From Pectobacterium sp. PL152 (GTDB lineage: Bacteria; Pseudomonadota; Gammaproteobacteria; Enterobacterales; Enterobacteriaceae), in NCBI GenBank assembly GCA_021907015.1, contig CP091064.1, positions 4,650,001 to 4,714,000 on the forward strand: 64,000 nt of DNA. The letters run 5' to 3'. The notes beneath the pieces are model-generated. The model saw only the letters and a list, made by a program, of their open reading frames with translations, made no database searches and had not been told where the DNA came from. The position numbers and the translations under genes were made by a program. Below are positions 1-9,361 of this stretch, piece by piece. The first letter of the stretch is position 1, and every line of letters begins with the position of its first letter.

Positions 1-1095
1 TATTTGATCGCTTCGTCATAGCGTTTCAGATGCAGCAGCCCGGCCAGCGTCGCCGTCCAGTTCAACTGCTCATGGCGCAGAATGCGCAGGCTGTTCGCGT
101 AACGCTTCACCTGACTGAGCTGCATGCTAAGCGTATGGATATCGTTCTTACTGCGGAAGCTAATGACCCAGCCCTGAAGCTCGTCTTCCAGCATAATTCG
201 CACCCGGCTGGCAATCACGGTGGCGTGATTAAAGCGACAGATCTCATCGTGGGTATCGCTGTTCCACATGGACTCGCCGGAGAAAAAAGGCACGGGTTTA
301 ATCACGGTATCAATCGGCTTGCCGCGCAACAGATAAGAGGGGGCGTTCAGCCCGAGAATTTCTTTGGCGGCATGGTTAATGGCAGCGATACGGTGCTGTT
401 TATCGATGGCGATAACCCCTTCGTAGATCGATTCGAGCAGGGCTTTCTGCTGTCTGACCAGCATGCGAATCTCAAGGGGTTCGAGGCCAAACATCTGCTT
501 TTTCAGATTCCGCGAGAACCACCAGGAAAAAGATAAACAGCGCGACAAACAGCGCCAGAATCGCCAGCAGAATATGCGCCAGCTTACTGAACGTCAGGTT
601 GTCGATGTGAGTTTTCAGATAACCAACAGAGACAATACCGATAACCTGACCATCAGCGACGATTGGCGCTTTGCTGCGTAGTGAGACGCCTATGCTGCCG
701 TGGCGCACGGTGATCACGCTTTTTCCCGCTAATACGTCGAAATTATCACCGCCGACCATCTGCGTGCCGACGAGCTTGTCGCTTTCCGCGTATTCAGAAT
801 GAAACAGATGACGTGCCTGATTATCGCCGATCACGATATAGCTGGCATCGCTACGCTGTTTTAATTGCTGAGCGAGACTGTATATCTGTTTGATATCTCT
901 ATTTTTTACCGATTCAATCAGCGTCGGGATGATGGCGATCTCTCTGGCCTGTACCTGCGCGCGCGTACCCAGTTCGGAATACAGTTGCTTATCGATATCG
1001 TGGTAATAATAAATGCCTGTCATCAGAAGTAACATAGAGAAGAAGACGATCAAATAGATAAATAATTTGATATGAAAGGAAAGTCTCAATCTCAT
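1..1095 (-). CDS. citA: Citrate-sensing histidine kinase CitA/DpiB (partial, runs off left edge)
   Basis: Membrane sensor kinase of the CitA/DcuS family, which detects external citrate and phosphorylates the response regulator CitB/DpiA. The start at 1095 (MRLRLSFHIK) is chosen because a hydrophobic segment follows directly; the frame stays open upstream but codes nothing recognisable. Order: TM1 (about residues 10-32), periplasmic PAS-like citrate domain, TM2 (about 175-195), cytoplasmic PAS (EGVIAIDKQHRIAAIN), then the H-box RHEQLNW near the left edge. The ATPase domain lies outside the window. The frame breaks near 513, between VVLA and RNLKKQMFG, where two bases seem lost from a CG repeat (or one gained). 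It is divergent from the citrate lyase cluster, as dpiBA is in E. coli. The family assignment is firm. Confidence 0.9.
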
Positions 1096-1308
1096 GATGT
1101 GTGGTTGCCTGACGGTAAACGAGAAATAGCTGCTGAATTTATCACGAAAGGTAATAAGAATGGGCTGAGAGGAAAAACTTGTGAGCAATAACACGTTTAA
1201 ATAGATTGTTACCACTATGGCGGTAAGAATAAAGAGATAAAATTAAACGACTCTTTTTCTTTAGCAAACAACTTAATTACTTTTTATCAACATAATCATT
1301 TTTAGGAA

Positions 1309-1427
1309 ATAAAAACCATAAACACCATAAAAACCTTAAAATTTATTTTGAGTGTAAATTCGGCTAACTGCCTGCGTAATAAACGATTTTCGAATATAAA
1401 CCATAAAAACCATAAACACCTTTAAAA
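1309..1427. promoter_or_regulatory. Paired A/T-rich repeats in the citA-citS control region (likely CitB operators)
   Basis: The 418-bp gap between the divergent citA and citS genes holds two near-identical copies of an A/T-rich block at 1309-1342 and 1393-1427, starting 84 bp apart. Each block is built from 9-bp units of the form CCATAAAMA (ACCATAAACACCATAAAAAC in the first copy). CitB/DpiA is known to bind A/T-rich sites between divergent cit promoters in Klebsiella and E. coli, so these are the obvious operator candidates. The assignment to CitB is inference. Confidence 0.6.
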
Positions 1428-1513
1428 CTCATTTTTTAATTTGAAGGGAATCACATAATAATATGCACCTGGCCCCTATGATGCGCTGACAAAATAAAAC
1501 GGGGGAGTGAGTT

Positions 1514-2878
1514 ATGAGTACGACTGATGATTCATATATTGTTGTAAATAATGAGACGGCTGGGAAGGTCTCATTAAAGGAAAAATGGTGGCACATTCTT
1601 GATACCTATAAAGTAGGTATTATTCCGGTGCCGCTCTTTGTGCTGGCGGGGGTATTAATCGGTATCGACTGCCTGAACGGCAAGCTGCCGAGCGACATCG
1701 TTGTGATGGTGGCGACGCTGGCATTCTTCGGGTTTGCCTGTGGTGAATTTGGCAAGCGTCTGCCAATTATCGGCAAGATGGGGGCAGCGGCAATCTGTGC
1801 GACCTTCATTCCTTCGGCGATGGTGCATTATGGCCTGCTGCCGGACGTTGTTGTTGAATCCACGACCAAGTTCTATAAAAGTACCAATATCCTGTATCTC
1901 TACATCTGCTGCATCATTGTCGGCAGCATCATGAGTATGAATCGGCAGACGCTGATTCAGGGCTTCCTGCGCATTTTCTTCCCTATGCTGTGCGGTGAAG
2001 TTGCCGGGATGCTGGTGGGCATGGGCGTAGGTATTGCGCTCGGCCTGGATCCGTTCCAAATCTTCTTCTTCCTGATTCTGCCGATTATGGCGGGCGGAGT
2101 AGGTGAAGGTGCAATTCCGCTGTCTATCGGTTATGCCACGATTCTGCATATGGATCAGGGCGTTGCGCTGGGACGCGTCTTACCTATCGTGATGCTGGGC
2201 AGCCTGACTGCCATCATCCTCGCGGGCGTGCTGAATCAGTTGGGTAAACGCTATCCACACCTGACCGGTGAAGGTGAGCTGATGCCGAATAAAGGCAATA
2301 ATCTGGGCGGCGGCGCAAGCAGCACTCCGGCTTCTGCTTTTAGCGGCAAAGCAGACGTTACGACCATTGCCTCAGGCGCGCTGCTGGCCATCCTGCTGTA
2401 TATGGTGGGCATGCTCGGCCACAAATTGATTGGCCTGCCTGCACCGGTTGGCATGCTGTTCGCTGCGGTGCTGGTGAAGTTGGCTCACGGCGTTTCACCG
2501 AAAATGTTGGAAGGTTCTCAGGTCGTTTACAAATTCTTCCAGACCTCTGTGACGTATCCGATTCTGTTTGCCGTTGGCGTGGCGATTACGCCGTGGCAAG
2601 AACTGGTGAACGCTTTTACGATTCAAAACTTGCTGGTGATTATTTCTACCGTGGTAACGCTGGTCGCGACTGGCTTCTTTGTGGGTAGAAAAATCGGTAT
2701 GCACCCAATTGATGTTGCCATTATCTCCTGCTGCCAGAGCGGACAGGGCGGTACCGGTGACGTTGCGATTCTGACGGCAGGTAACCGTATGGTGCTGATG
2801 CCTTTCGCGCAGATTGCCACACGTATCGGCGGCGCGATTAACGTTTCGGTTTCACTGCTGGTGCTCGCCAACTTTTAG
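1514..2878 (+). CDS. citS: Citrate transporter, 2-hydroxycarboxylate transporter (2HCT/CitS) family
   Basis: Integral inner-membrane carrier of 454 residues that should import citrate, probably in symport with sodium ions or in exchange, to feed the citrate lyase genes behind it. It is hydrophobic throughout, with a short polar N-terminus (about residues 1-30) and a cytoplasmic loop rich in Gly and Ser near 260-280. The two re-entrant-loop signatures of the 2HCT family are visible: AGGVGEGA in the first half and GQGGTGD in the second. The start is supported by GGGGGAGTG 5 bp upstream. It is the first gene of the cit cluster, directly after the repeat-bearing control region. Malate or another 2-hydroxycarboxylate is possible, but the context favours citrate. 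Confidence 0.87.
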   Translation: MSTTDDSYIVVNNETAGKVSLKEKWWHILDTYKVGIIPVPLFVLAGVLIGIDCLNGKLPSDIVVMVATLAFFGFACGEFGKRLPIIGKMGAAAICATFIPSAMVHYGLLPDVVVESTTKFYKSTNILYLYICCIIVGSIMSMNRQTLIQGFLRIFFPMLCGEVAGMLVGMGVGIALGLDPFQIFFFLILPIMAGGVGEGAIPLSIGYATILHMDQGVALGRVLPIVMLGSLTAIILAGVLNQLGKRYPHLTGEGELMPNKGNNLGGGASSTPASAFSGKADVTTIASGALLAILLYMVGMLGHKLIGLPAPVGMLFAAVLVKLAHGVSPKMLEGSQVVYKFFQTSVTYPILFAVGVAITPWQELVNAFTIQNLLVIISTVVTLVATGFFVGRKIGMHPIDVAIISCCQSGQGGTGDVAILTAGNRMVLMPFAQIATRIGGAINVSVSLLVLANF

Positions 2879-2997
2879 TCTGATGTTATGCAGAGAATAA
2901 AAGGTGCCGAGCCAGAAAATAGTGTGTTGAAGAAATAAGTGAGTTAACGAAATAAAAACCGCCAATACGCGTGGGTTTATTTTGCACAGGAAATATT

Positions 2998-3880
2998 ATG
3001 AAACTTGCAAGCTATCGTTATAACGGTAAAGACAGTTACGGCATTTATACGCCAACGGGATTAATCGATCTCGGCAGTAAAATTGGTCACCGTTACCCCG
3101 ATCTGAAAGCATTACTGGCGCAGAATGCATTACAGGTTGCGCATGAACTCAGTATGAGTACGCCGGATATTGCGGTCGCAGATGTGACGTTCTTACCGGT
3201 TATTACCGCGCCAGGGAAAATACTGTGTGTGGGAATGAATTATGCCGCTAAACGTCAGGAATTTAATGAACTGAATCCCGCGCCAACGCTATTTGTGCGC
3301 TTTGCGGATTCGCAAACTGGACACGCGACGCCTGTCATCAAGCCGCATTATTCCAGCGAGTTTGATTATGAAGGCGAACTGGCGGTCATTATCGGTAAAG
3401 GCGGACAGAATATTGCTCAGGATGTCGCGCTTTCTCATGTCGCGGGTTACAGCTGCTACATGGACGGTTCTGCGCGTGACTGGCAGCACAGCTGGTTCAC
3501 TGCGGGCAAGAACTGGCAGAAAACCGGCGCGTTCGGCCCTTATCTGACCACCACGGATGAAATTCCCGATCCGCATGTGCTGGCGATCCGCACGTATCTG
3601 AATGGCCGCATGGTGCAGGACGACAACACCAGCAGCATGATCCACAAAGTGGCTGAATTGATTGAATACATCAGCACCTTTACTGAACTGAGCCCAGGCG
3701 ATGTGATCATCACCGGTTCACCGGGCGGCGTGGGGAAAAACGCAATCCGCCGCTGTTTATGCACGCGGGGACTGCATTGAGGTTGAAATCGAGAACATTG
3801 GCCATTTGCGCAACACGATAGTGGATGCTGCTGCGCCGTTGAAATCGGTTCCGACCGCTGCGGAAGCCGTTGCGCACTGA
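2998..3880 (+). CDS. Fumarylacetoacetate hydrolase (FAH) family protein in the citrate operon
   Basis: Soluble FAH-fold enzyme, 294 residues once two lost bases are restored (A-run 3736-3740 and G-run 3767-3770). The start at 2998 has AGGAAA upstream. An FAH N-terminal-like part (about 1-70) is followed by the catalytic domain with the metal triad as E125 and E127 in YEGEL and D156 in MDGSARD; the later TGSPGGVG loop is also typical. Some family members decarboxylate oxaloacetate (FAHD1, Cg1458) or interconvert its tautomers; others act on aromatic-degradation intermediates. It sits between citS and citC, and no OadGAB is visible, so a role on oxaloacetate released by citrate lyase is a reasonable inference. 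The exact substrate is unknown. Confidence 0.85.
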
Positions 3881-3935
3881 GTGCAAATGTAAGTACCTGG
3901 CTGTCGGCGTTAAAACCGGCAGCCTGCAATGATCG

Positions 3936-3962
3936 CCCTAAATAATTCGAGTTGCAGGAAGA
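3936..3962. repeat. ERIC terminal fragment in front of citC
   Basis: CCCTAAATAATTCGAGTTGC and the following AGGAAG match the outer end of the ERIC element seen in full at 43978-44102 (where the reverse strand ends the same way). Only this end, about 27 bp, is present. Its AGGAAG lies about 7 bp before the citC ATG and would serve as the ribosome binding site. Confidence 0.7.
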
Positions 3963-3968
3963 ACCCTG

Positions 3969-5033
3969 ATGTATGCCAATGATTCCGTCTTTTTTGACAC
4001 GCTGGATGTGCGCCTTCGGGAGCAGGAGAGGAATGCGGTACGCCACTTCCTTGCACACTGCCAGCTCGGCATGGATGACGATATTGACATCGTGGTGGTT
4101 GGCAAACTGGGCGGGCGACTGATTGCCTGCGCAGGACTGGCCTCCAACACCATTAAATGCGTTGCGGTCGACCCTGAATTCAGACACCTCAATCTGGGCG
4201 TGCAGGTGGTGAATGAAGTGATGCAGCAGGCAGCGCAGCGCGGGCATTTCCACCTGTTTCTCTATACCCGGCCGGAGAATGTCGACATCTTTCGCGGATG
4301 TGGTTTCTACCCGCTGGCGCGCTATCAGGACAGCGCGGTACTGATGGAAAACACGCCGATTGGCATTCAGCAGTATTGCCAGTCTCTGGCGGCTTTTGCG
4401 CACCCTGAACCGCTTGCGACGCGGGCAGATAAAAAGATCGGCGCGATTGTCATGAATGCGAATCCCTTCACGCTGGGGCATCGCTATCTGGCAGAGCATG
4501 CGGCGCAGTCGTGCGACTGGCTGCACGTCTTCGTGGTACGGGAAGACGTTTCCTTTTTCCCGTTTAGCGAACGTCTGGAAATGGTACAGCGCGGCGTGGA
4601 ACACATCCGCAATCTGACGGTACATGCTGGCTCACACTACATGATCTCTAAAGCGACGTTTCCCGGCTATTTCCTGAAAGAAGAGAAGCTGATCACCCGC
4701 GCCCATGCGGCGTTGGATTTAATCATTTTCAGGAAATATATCGCGCCAGCGCTCGGGATCACCCAGCGCTTCGTCGGCACCGAACCCTTTTGCCCGGTGA
4801 CGTATCAGTACAATCAGGACATGCACTACTGGCTGGAAAAAGACCAGACGGTGTCTTCCCCAGCGCTAAACGTGATTGAAATTGAACGTAAGCGGCAAAC
4901 CTCAGGGCTGGCCATTTCCGCCTCGGAAGTCAGGAAATTACTCAAACTTCGGCAGTACAGCCGTATTCAGGACATCGTGCCGGCCTCAACGTTTGAACAT
5001 TTACAGCACTACTACGAACCCGAATACGCGTAA
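3969..5033 (+). CDS. citC: [Citrate (pro-3S)-lyase] ligase CitC
   Basis: Activates citrate lyase by ATP-dependent acetylation of the prosthetic-group thiol on CitD, using acetate. It has 354 residues, the usual CitC length. The N-terminal part (about 1-130) resembles a GNAT acetyltransferase domain. The C-terminal part is a nucleotidyltransferase domain with NANPFTLGHRYL, carrying the HxGH-type motif as GHRYL, and later SASEVRKLL. The start at 3969 follows AGGAAG supplied by an ERIC fragment. It opens the canonical order citC-D-E-F-X-G; the short gaps suggest one transcript. No frame damage is seen. Confidence 0.95.
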   Translation: MYANDSVFFDTLDVRLREQERNAVRHFLAHCQLGMDDDIDIVVVGKLGGRLIACAGLASNTIKCVAVDPEFRHLNLGVQVVNEVMQQAAQRGHFHLFLYTRPENVDIFRGCGFYPLARYQDSAVLMENTPIGIQQYCQSLAAFAHPEPLATRADKKIGAIVMNANPFTLGHRYLAEHAAQSCDWLHVFVVREDVSFFPFSERLEMVQRGVEHIRNLTVHAGSHYMISKATFPGYFLKEEKLITRAHAALDLIIFRKYIAPALGITQRFVGTEPFCPVTYQYNQDMHYWLEKDQTVSSPALNVIEIERKRQTSGLAISASEVRKLLKLRQYSRIQDIVPASTFEHLQHYYEPEYA

Positions 5034-5056
5034 TTAAAATTAATCAGGATAAATCT

Positions 5057-5347
5057 ATGAAGATTGTTAAGGAGTCCCTGGCGGGCACCTTTGAATCCAG
5101 CGATTTGCTGGTCAAAGTGGCACCGGCAGACGGGAAACTCACCGTGGTCATTAACAGCGAAGTCATGAAACAGTTCGGCCACCAAATCAAACAGGTTGTA
5201 GATGAGACGCTGAAGGCGCTAGGCGTACAGGAAGGGACGATCATTGTGGATGACAAAGGCGCGCTGGATTGCGTCATCCGTGCTCGCGTGCAAAGTGCGG
5301 TACTGCGTGCGACAGACGGACAGCAGATTGAATGGGAGACATTATAA
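5057..5347 (+). CDS. citD: Citrate lyase acyl carrier protein (gamma subunit) CitD
   Basis: Small acyl carrier subunit, 96 residues (E. coli 98). It carries the 2-(5''-phosphoribosyl)-3'-dephospho-CoA group that shuttles acetyl and citryl groups between CitF and CitE. The modified serine lies in the conserved N-terminal stretch [11 protein letters not shown] (about residues 9-19). The region [14 protein letters not shown] near 70-83 is also typical. It starts 23 bp after citC with AGGA upstream, and its stop overlaps the citE start (TAATGA type), which indicates translational coupling. Confidence 0.95.
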   Translation: MKIVKESLAGTFESSDLLVKVAPADGKLTVVINSEVMKQFGHQIKQVVDETLKALGVQEGTIIVDDKGALDCVIRARVQSAVLRATDGQQIEWETL

Positions 5348-6222
5348 TGAATAAACTTCGCCGCAGTATGCTGTTCCTCCCCGGCGCTAACGCCGCCATG
5401 TTGTCCAATGCGTTCATCTATAAGCCTGACTCCATTATGTTCGACCTGGAAGACGCCGTTTCCCTGCGGGAGAAAGATACCGCACGCCTGCTGGTTTTCC
5501 ATGCGCTCCAACACCCGATGTACCGCGACATTGAAACCGTCGTGCGTATCAACCAGCTCAGTACGCCGTTTGGCCTGCTGGATCTTGAAGCGGCCGTGCG
5601 CGGCGGTGCCGATGTGATTCGCCTGCCGAAAACGGATTCCACCGATGATGTGGATGAATTGGAACACCATCTGGTTCGTATCGAAAAAGCCTGCGGGCGT
5701 GAAGTCGGTTCCACGCGCATCATGGCCGCGATCGAGTCTGCGGTCGGTGTCATTAACGCGGTCGCGATTGCACGTTCTTCCGAACGTATGATCGGAATTG
5801 CGCTGGCGGCGTTTGATTACGTGATGGATATGCAAACGGAACGTGGTGACGGCACGGAGCTGTTTTATGCCCGCTGCGCGGTATTGCACGCGGCCCGCGC
5901 TGCTGGTATCGACGCCTTCGACGTGGTCTATCCCAATGTTAATGACGATGCAGGCTTCCTGAAAGAGGTCGATCTGATCCGCAAGCTGGGCTTCAACGGT
6001 AAATCCCTGATTAACCCGCGCCAGATTGAGCTGCTACACAACGCCTATGCTCCCACGCAGGATGAAGTGGACTATTCCCATCTGGTGATCAAAGCCGCCG
6101 AAGAGGGCGAACGTGCCGGTCTGGGCGTTATTTCCCTGAACGGAAAAATGATCGACGGGCCGATTATCGACCACGCCAGAAGGGTGCTGGAACGTGCTCA
6201 GGCCTCCGGCGTTCGCAAATAG
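5347..6222 (+). CDS. citE: Citrate lyase beta subunit (citryl-CoA lyase) CitE
   Basis: Cleaves the citryl thioester on CitD into oxaloacetate and the acetyl thioester. It has 291 residues in an HpcH/HpaI TIM-barrel fold. Conserved parts are [15 protein letters not shown] at the N-terminus, MFDLEDAV (acidic metal and CoA region), VRLPKTDS, and [20 protein letters not shown]. The start at 5347 is taken over an in-frame ATG five codons earlier because it overlaps the citD stop and matches the family N-terminus. At IALAAFDYV the Phe stands where E. coli CitE, as I recall it, has Glu (GAEDYV); I believe some other citrate lyase clusters share the AAFDYV form. Confidence 0.95.
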   Translation: MNKLRRSMLFLPGANAAMLSNAFIYKPDSIMFDLEDAVSLREKDTARLLVFHALQHPMYRDIETVVRINQLSTPFGLLDLEAAVRGGADVIRLPKTDSTDDVDELEHHLVRIEKACGREVGSTRIMAAIESAVGVINAVAIARSSERMIGIALAAFDYVMDMQTERGDGTELFYARCAVLHAARAAGIDAFDVVYPNVNDDAGFLKEVDLIRKLGFNGKSLINPRQIELLHNAYAPTQDEVDYSHLVIKAAEEGERAGLGVISLNGKMIDGPIIDHARRVLERAQASGVRK

Positions 6223-6275
6223 CCGTTGCGCGATTACACCGCAACGGCCGCTCTCAGGAATCACAGGATTAGACA

Positions 6276-7804
6276 ATGAGTCATTTTATTGAAGCACTGC
6301 AAAAGCAGTACCCGGAAAAACGTCATCTGCAACCCTTCGTCAACGCCAATCAGAATACGCCGTGGCTGAATGACGTCGCCCAAAAGCATGAGCGCAAACT
6401 GTGTGCCGATCTGGAAGACGCGATTCGTCACAGCGGCCTGAAAGATGGAATGACGATCTCTTTCCACCATCATTTCCGCGAAGGCGATAAAGTCATTAAT
6501 CGGGTGGTTGATACGCTGGCACGCATGGGCTTTCGCGATCTGACGCTGGCTTCCAGCTCGCTGATGAGCTGTAACGCATCGCTGATCGACCACATTAAAG
6601 CGGGCGTGGTCAGCCGGATTTATACCTCCGGGATGCGCGGCAAGCTGGCTGATGCTATTTCTCACGGGCTCATGAAAGAACCAGTACAGATCCATTCTCA
6701 CGGCGGCCGTGTGCATTTGCTGCAAAGCGGTGAACTGAATATCGATGTCGCTTTTCTGGGCGTACCGTGCAGCGATGAATTTGGTAACGCCAACGGCACC
6801 GTCGGGAAATCCAGCTGCGGCTCGCTGGGCTATGCGATGGTTGACGCACAGTTTGCCCGTAAAGTGGTATTGCTGACCGAAAGTCTGGTGCCGTTCCCCA
6901 ATATGCCAGCCAGCATCGTGCAGGATCAGGTGGACTATATCGTTCAGGTTGATGAAGTCGGCGATCCGGCCAAAATCAGCGTGGGCGCGGCGCGCGTCAC
7001 CAGTAATCCGCGTGAGCTGCTGATTGCTCGTTCAGCGGCAGACGTCATTGAACATGCCGGCTATTTCAAAAACGGTTTCTCTATCCAGACTGGTTCTGGT
7101 GCAGCCTCGACGGCCTGTACGCGTTTCCTTGAAGACAGAATGCGTCAGCAGAATATCGTGGCGCGCTTTGCCCTCGGCGGGATCACCGGCGGTATTGTCG
7201 ATTTGCACGAAAAAGGGCTGATCGAAAACTGATCGATACCCAGTGTTTCGATGCCAATGCGGCGGCGTCGCTGGCGAAGAACCCAAATCACGTAGAGATT
7301 TCCACTAACGTTTACGCCAATCCAAGTTCTAAAGCGGCCTGCTGCGATCAGTTGGATATGGTGATTCTCAGCGCGCTGGAAATTGACACCGATTTTAATG
7401 TCAACGTGATCACCGGCTCCGACGGTGTGATGCGCGGCGCGTCCGGTGGTCACTGTGACGTCGCGACGGCCGCAAACCTGACCATTGTCGTGGCACCGCT
7501 GATTCGTAGCCGTATCCCGACTGTGGTACGCCAGGTGACGACGCGCGTTACGCCGGGAGAAAGCATTGACGTACTGGTGACCGATCACGGAATTGCCGTC
7601 AACCCGGCGCGCCCTGAAGTTGCTGAACGTCTGAAACAGGCAGGGCTGACGGTGATGACGATTGAGGCGCTTTACCAGCGTGCGATTGAGCTGGTTGGCG
7701 AACCTCGTGCTATTGAGTTTCACGATCGCATCGTCGGCGTTATTCGCTATCGTGATGGCAGCGTGATTGACGTCGTTCGTCAGGTGAAAGAAGCCGACGA
7801 ATAA
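6276..7804 (+). CDS. citF: Citrate lyase alpha subunit (citrate CoA-transferase) CitF
   Basis: Transfers the acyl carrier thiol from acetate to citrate, giving citryl-CitD. It is 509 residues after one lost A is restored in the run at 7225-7228 (E. coli 510). As given, the reading stops at LIEN and resumes as LIDTQCFDANAAASLAKNP. Signatures are LCADLEDAIRHSGLKDGMTISFHHHFREGD, the Gly-rich SGMRGKLADAISHG and ITGSDGVMRGASGGHCD. The start at 6276 begins MSHFIEAL behind a short spacer after citE. The break is probably a sequencing error, since all other cit genes are intact. Confidence 0.93.
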
Positions 7805-7826
7805 ACGTGAACGCATGAGGGAATCG

Positions 7827-8357
7827 ATGATGACAAATGCTGTTTCCATCTCGCTGGAAACCTTACTCGCGGCGAAGGAACGCCGCGCAGTTCGCCAGCA
7901 AGAATGGCTCGCCCGGCACGGTGCGACGCTGGTGTCGCTGACGCTGGTTACGCCGGGACCGGTAAAAGATAGCGATGGTTATCGGCAGGTGATGGCCGAA
8001 GCGATCAAGGCATTCACGTTTCTATGTCAGACCAGAGGTTGGATGGTGCTGGAGCAGCAGACATGCTGGCTGGCCACCGGGGCGGAAGGGCTGTGGGCGA
8101 TTACCAAAGATGCGCTGTCGGTGAAAGCGGCGACTATTGCGCTGGAAGATAGTCATGAACTGGGACGGCTGTGGGATTTCGATATCTTCAGCCCGGAAGA
8201 GGGATCGATTGGCCGGTCGATGTTGGCGCACCGTGGGCGCACCTGCCTGTTGTGCGATCAAATGGCGCACGCCTGTAGCCGTTCGCGCCGCCATTCGCTG
8301 CCTGAGCTACTCGAGCACATTGAGGAAAAGGTCAATGCCTACTTTACGCCAGCCTGA
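7827..8357 (+). CDS. citX: Apo-citrate lyase phosphoribosyl-dephospho-CoA transferase CitX
   Basis: Attaches the prosthetic group made by CitG to the serine of apo-CitD. It is about 176 residues, the usual size. The characteristic stretch GRLWDFDIFSPEEGSIGRS and the later GRTCLLCDQMAHACSRSRRHS with its Cys/His/Arg-rich end identify it. GAGG at 7817-7820 places the start at 7827 or 7830, not the upstream ATG at 7815. Its end overlaps the beginning of citG by 23 bases. Confidence 0.94.
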   Translation: MMTNAVSISLETLLAAKERRAVRQQEWLARHGATLVSLTLVTPGPVKDSDGYRQVMAEAIKAFTFLCQTRGWMVLEQQTCWLATGAEGLWAITKDALSVKAATIALEDSHELGRLWDFDIFSPEEGSIGRSMLAHRGRTCLLCDQMAHACSRSRRHSLPELLEHIEEKVNAYFTPA

Positions 8358-9240
8358 CGGTGTACTGTCGGTCGCGGTGTCCCGCTCCGCCGCCTGCGAT
8401 TATCGGGAATGTGACCCGTTACCGGACATCGACCTGCGGGTCGCGCACGCGCTGACGATGGAAGTGATGCTGACGCCAAAGCCCGGTCTGGTGGATCGCG
8501 CGAATAACGGCGCTCATCGTGATATGGATGTAGTGCTGTTTCAGACCAGTATTCAGGCGATTTCGCCCTGGTTTCGGCAGTTTACCGATGCGGGGTATCA
8601 GCACGCTAACACACCGCTAGCGCAACTGCTGTCTCAGGTTCGACCTATCGGCATCGCCTGCGAACAGGCGATGCTGTCAGCGACGAAAGGCGTAAATACC
8701 CATAAAGGTGGGATTTTCGCGTTTGGCCTGCTGTGCACCGCCGCTGGCTGGCTGGCAGGACGGGGAGAGCCTGTGACGCAGCGCAGCCTGTGCGACAGCG
8801 TTGCCGCAATGTGTCACGATTTGGTGCGTAATGAGCTGGAGACCTGCGCTGGCGCGGCAACGGCGGGTGAGTATCTCTATCAACGTCATGGCCTGACGGG
8901 CGCACGGGGAGAAGCCGCCAGCGGTTTCAATACTGTATGCCAGTATGCTTTACCTGCTTTACAGCAGGCTATTGCCGCCGGGGCGGATGACGAAACCGCA
9001 CTGTTACACACGCTGCTGGTATTGATGGCCCACAATCCTGACACCAATGTCGTTTCTCGTGGTGGAATGGACGGGCTGGTGTTTGTGCAAAATTACGCGC
9101 AGAAGTTACTCGTTGGCCCGCTGGATCGGCAGGCGCTCATAAAGATGGATGACGCGCTGATTGCCAGAAACCTTAGCCCGGGCGGCAGTGCCGATTTGCT
9201 GGCGTTAACCTGGCTACTGTATCACTATCCCGCCGAATAG
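8335..9240 (+). CDS. citG: Triphosphoribosyl-dephospho-CoA synthase CitG
   Basis: Makes 2-(5''-triphosphoribosyl)-3'-dephospho-CoA, the precursor of the citrate lyase cofactor, from ATP and dephospho-CoA. It has 301 residues. Recognised by LTPKPGLVDRANNGAHRDMD, GVNTHKGGIFAFGLL and NPDTNVVSRGGMDGL. The start at 8335 (MPTLRQPDG) lies inside the end of citX, preceded by GAGGAAAAGG, which implies coupling. Last gene of the cluster; the citT found at this place in E. coli is absent, and citS at the front replaces it. Confidence 0.94.
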   Translation: MPTLRQPDGVLSVAVSRSAACDYRECDPLPDIDLRVAHALTMEVMLTPKPGLVDRANNGAHRDMDVVLFQTSIQAISPWFRQFTDAGYQHANTPLAQLLSQVRPIGIACEQAMLSATKGVNTHKGGIFAFGLLCTAAGWLAGRGEPVTQRSLCDSVAAMCHDLVRNELETCAGAATAGEYLYQRHGLTGARGEAASGFNTVCQYALPALQQAIAAGADDETALLHTLLVLMAHNPDTNVVSRGGMDGLVFVQNYAQKLLVGPLDRQALIKMDDALIARNLSPGGSADLLALTWLLYHYPAE

Positions 9241-9361
9241 CGCTGCGGTGCCAATACACTGGAGCAGAAGGGGCGCATAATGGGAATGTTGTACTCATCA
9301 ACGATGTACAAGAAAACGCCATTATCTGATCGCTTCTGCTCACTTTTTTCTATTATTCCGC
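9241..9361. other. citG-ycgR gap with nested inverted repeats and a T run
   Basis: GAGCAGAAG (9262-9270) can pair with CTTCTGCTC (9333-9341), which is followed by ACTTTTTTC. Inside this long loop TTGTAC (9289-9294) pairs with GTACAA (9306-9311). The RNA could form a branched structure ending in a U run, acting as terminator of the cit operon. The outer loop is long, so the call is tentative. Confidence 0.4.

Noticed and set aside
5044..5889. 281-residue - strand ORF across citD and citE
   Set aside because: Antisense shadow; both sense genes are complete and recognised.
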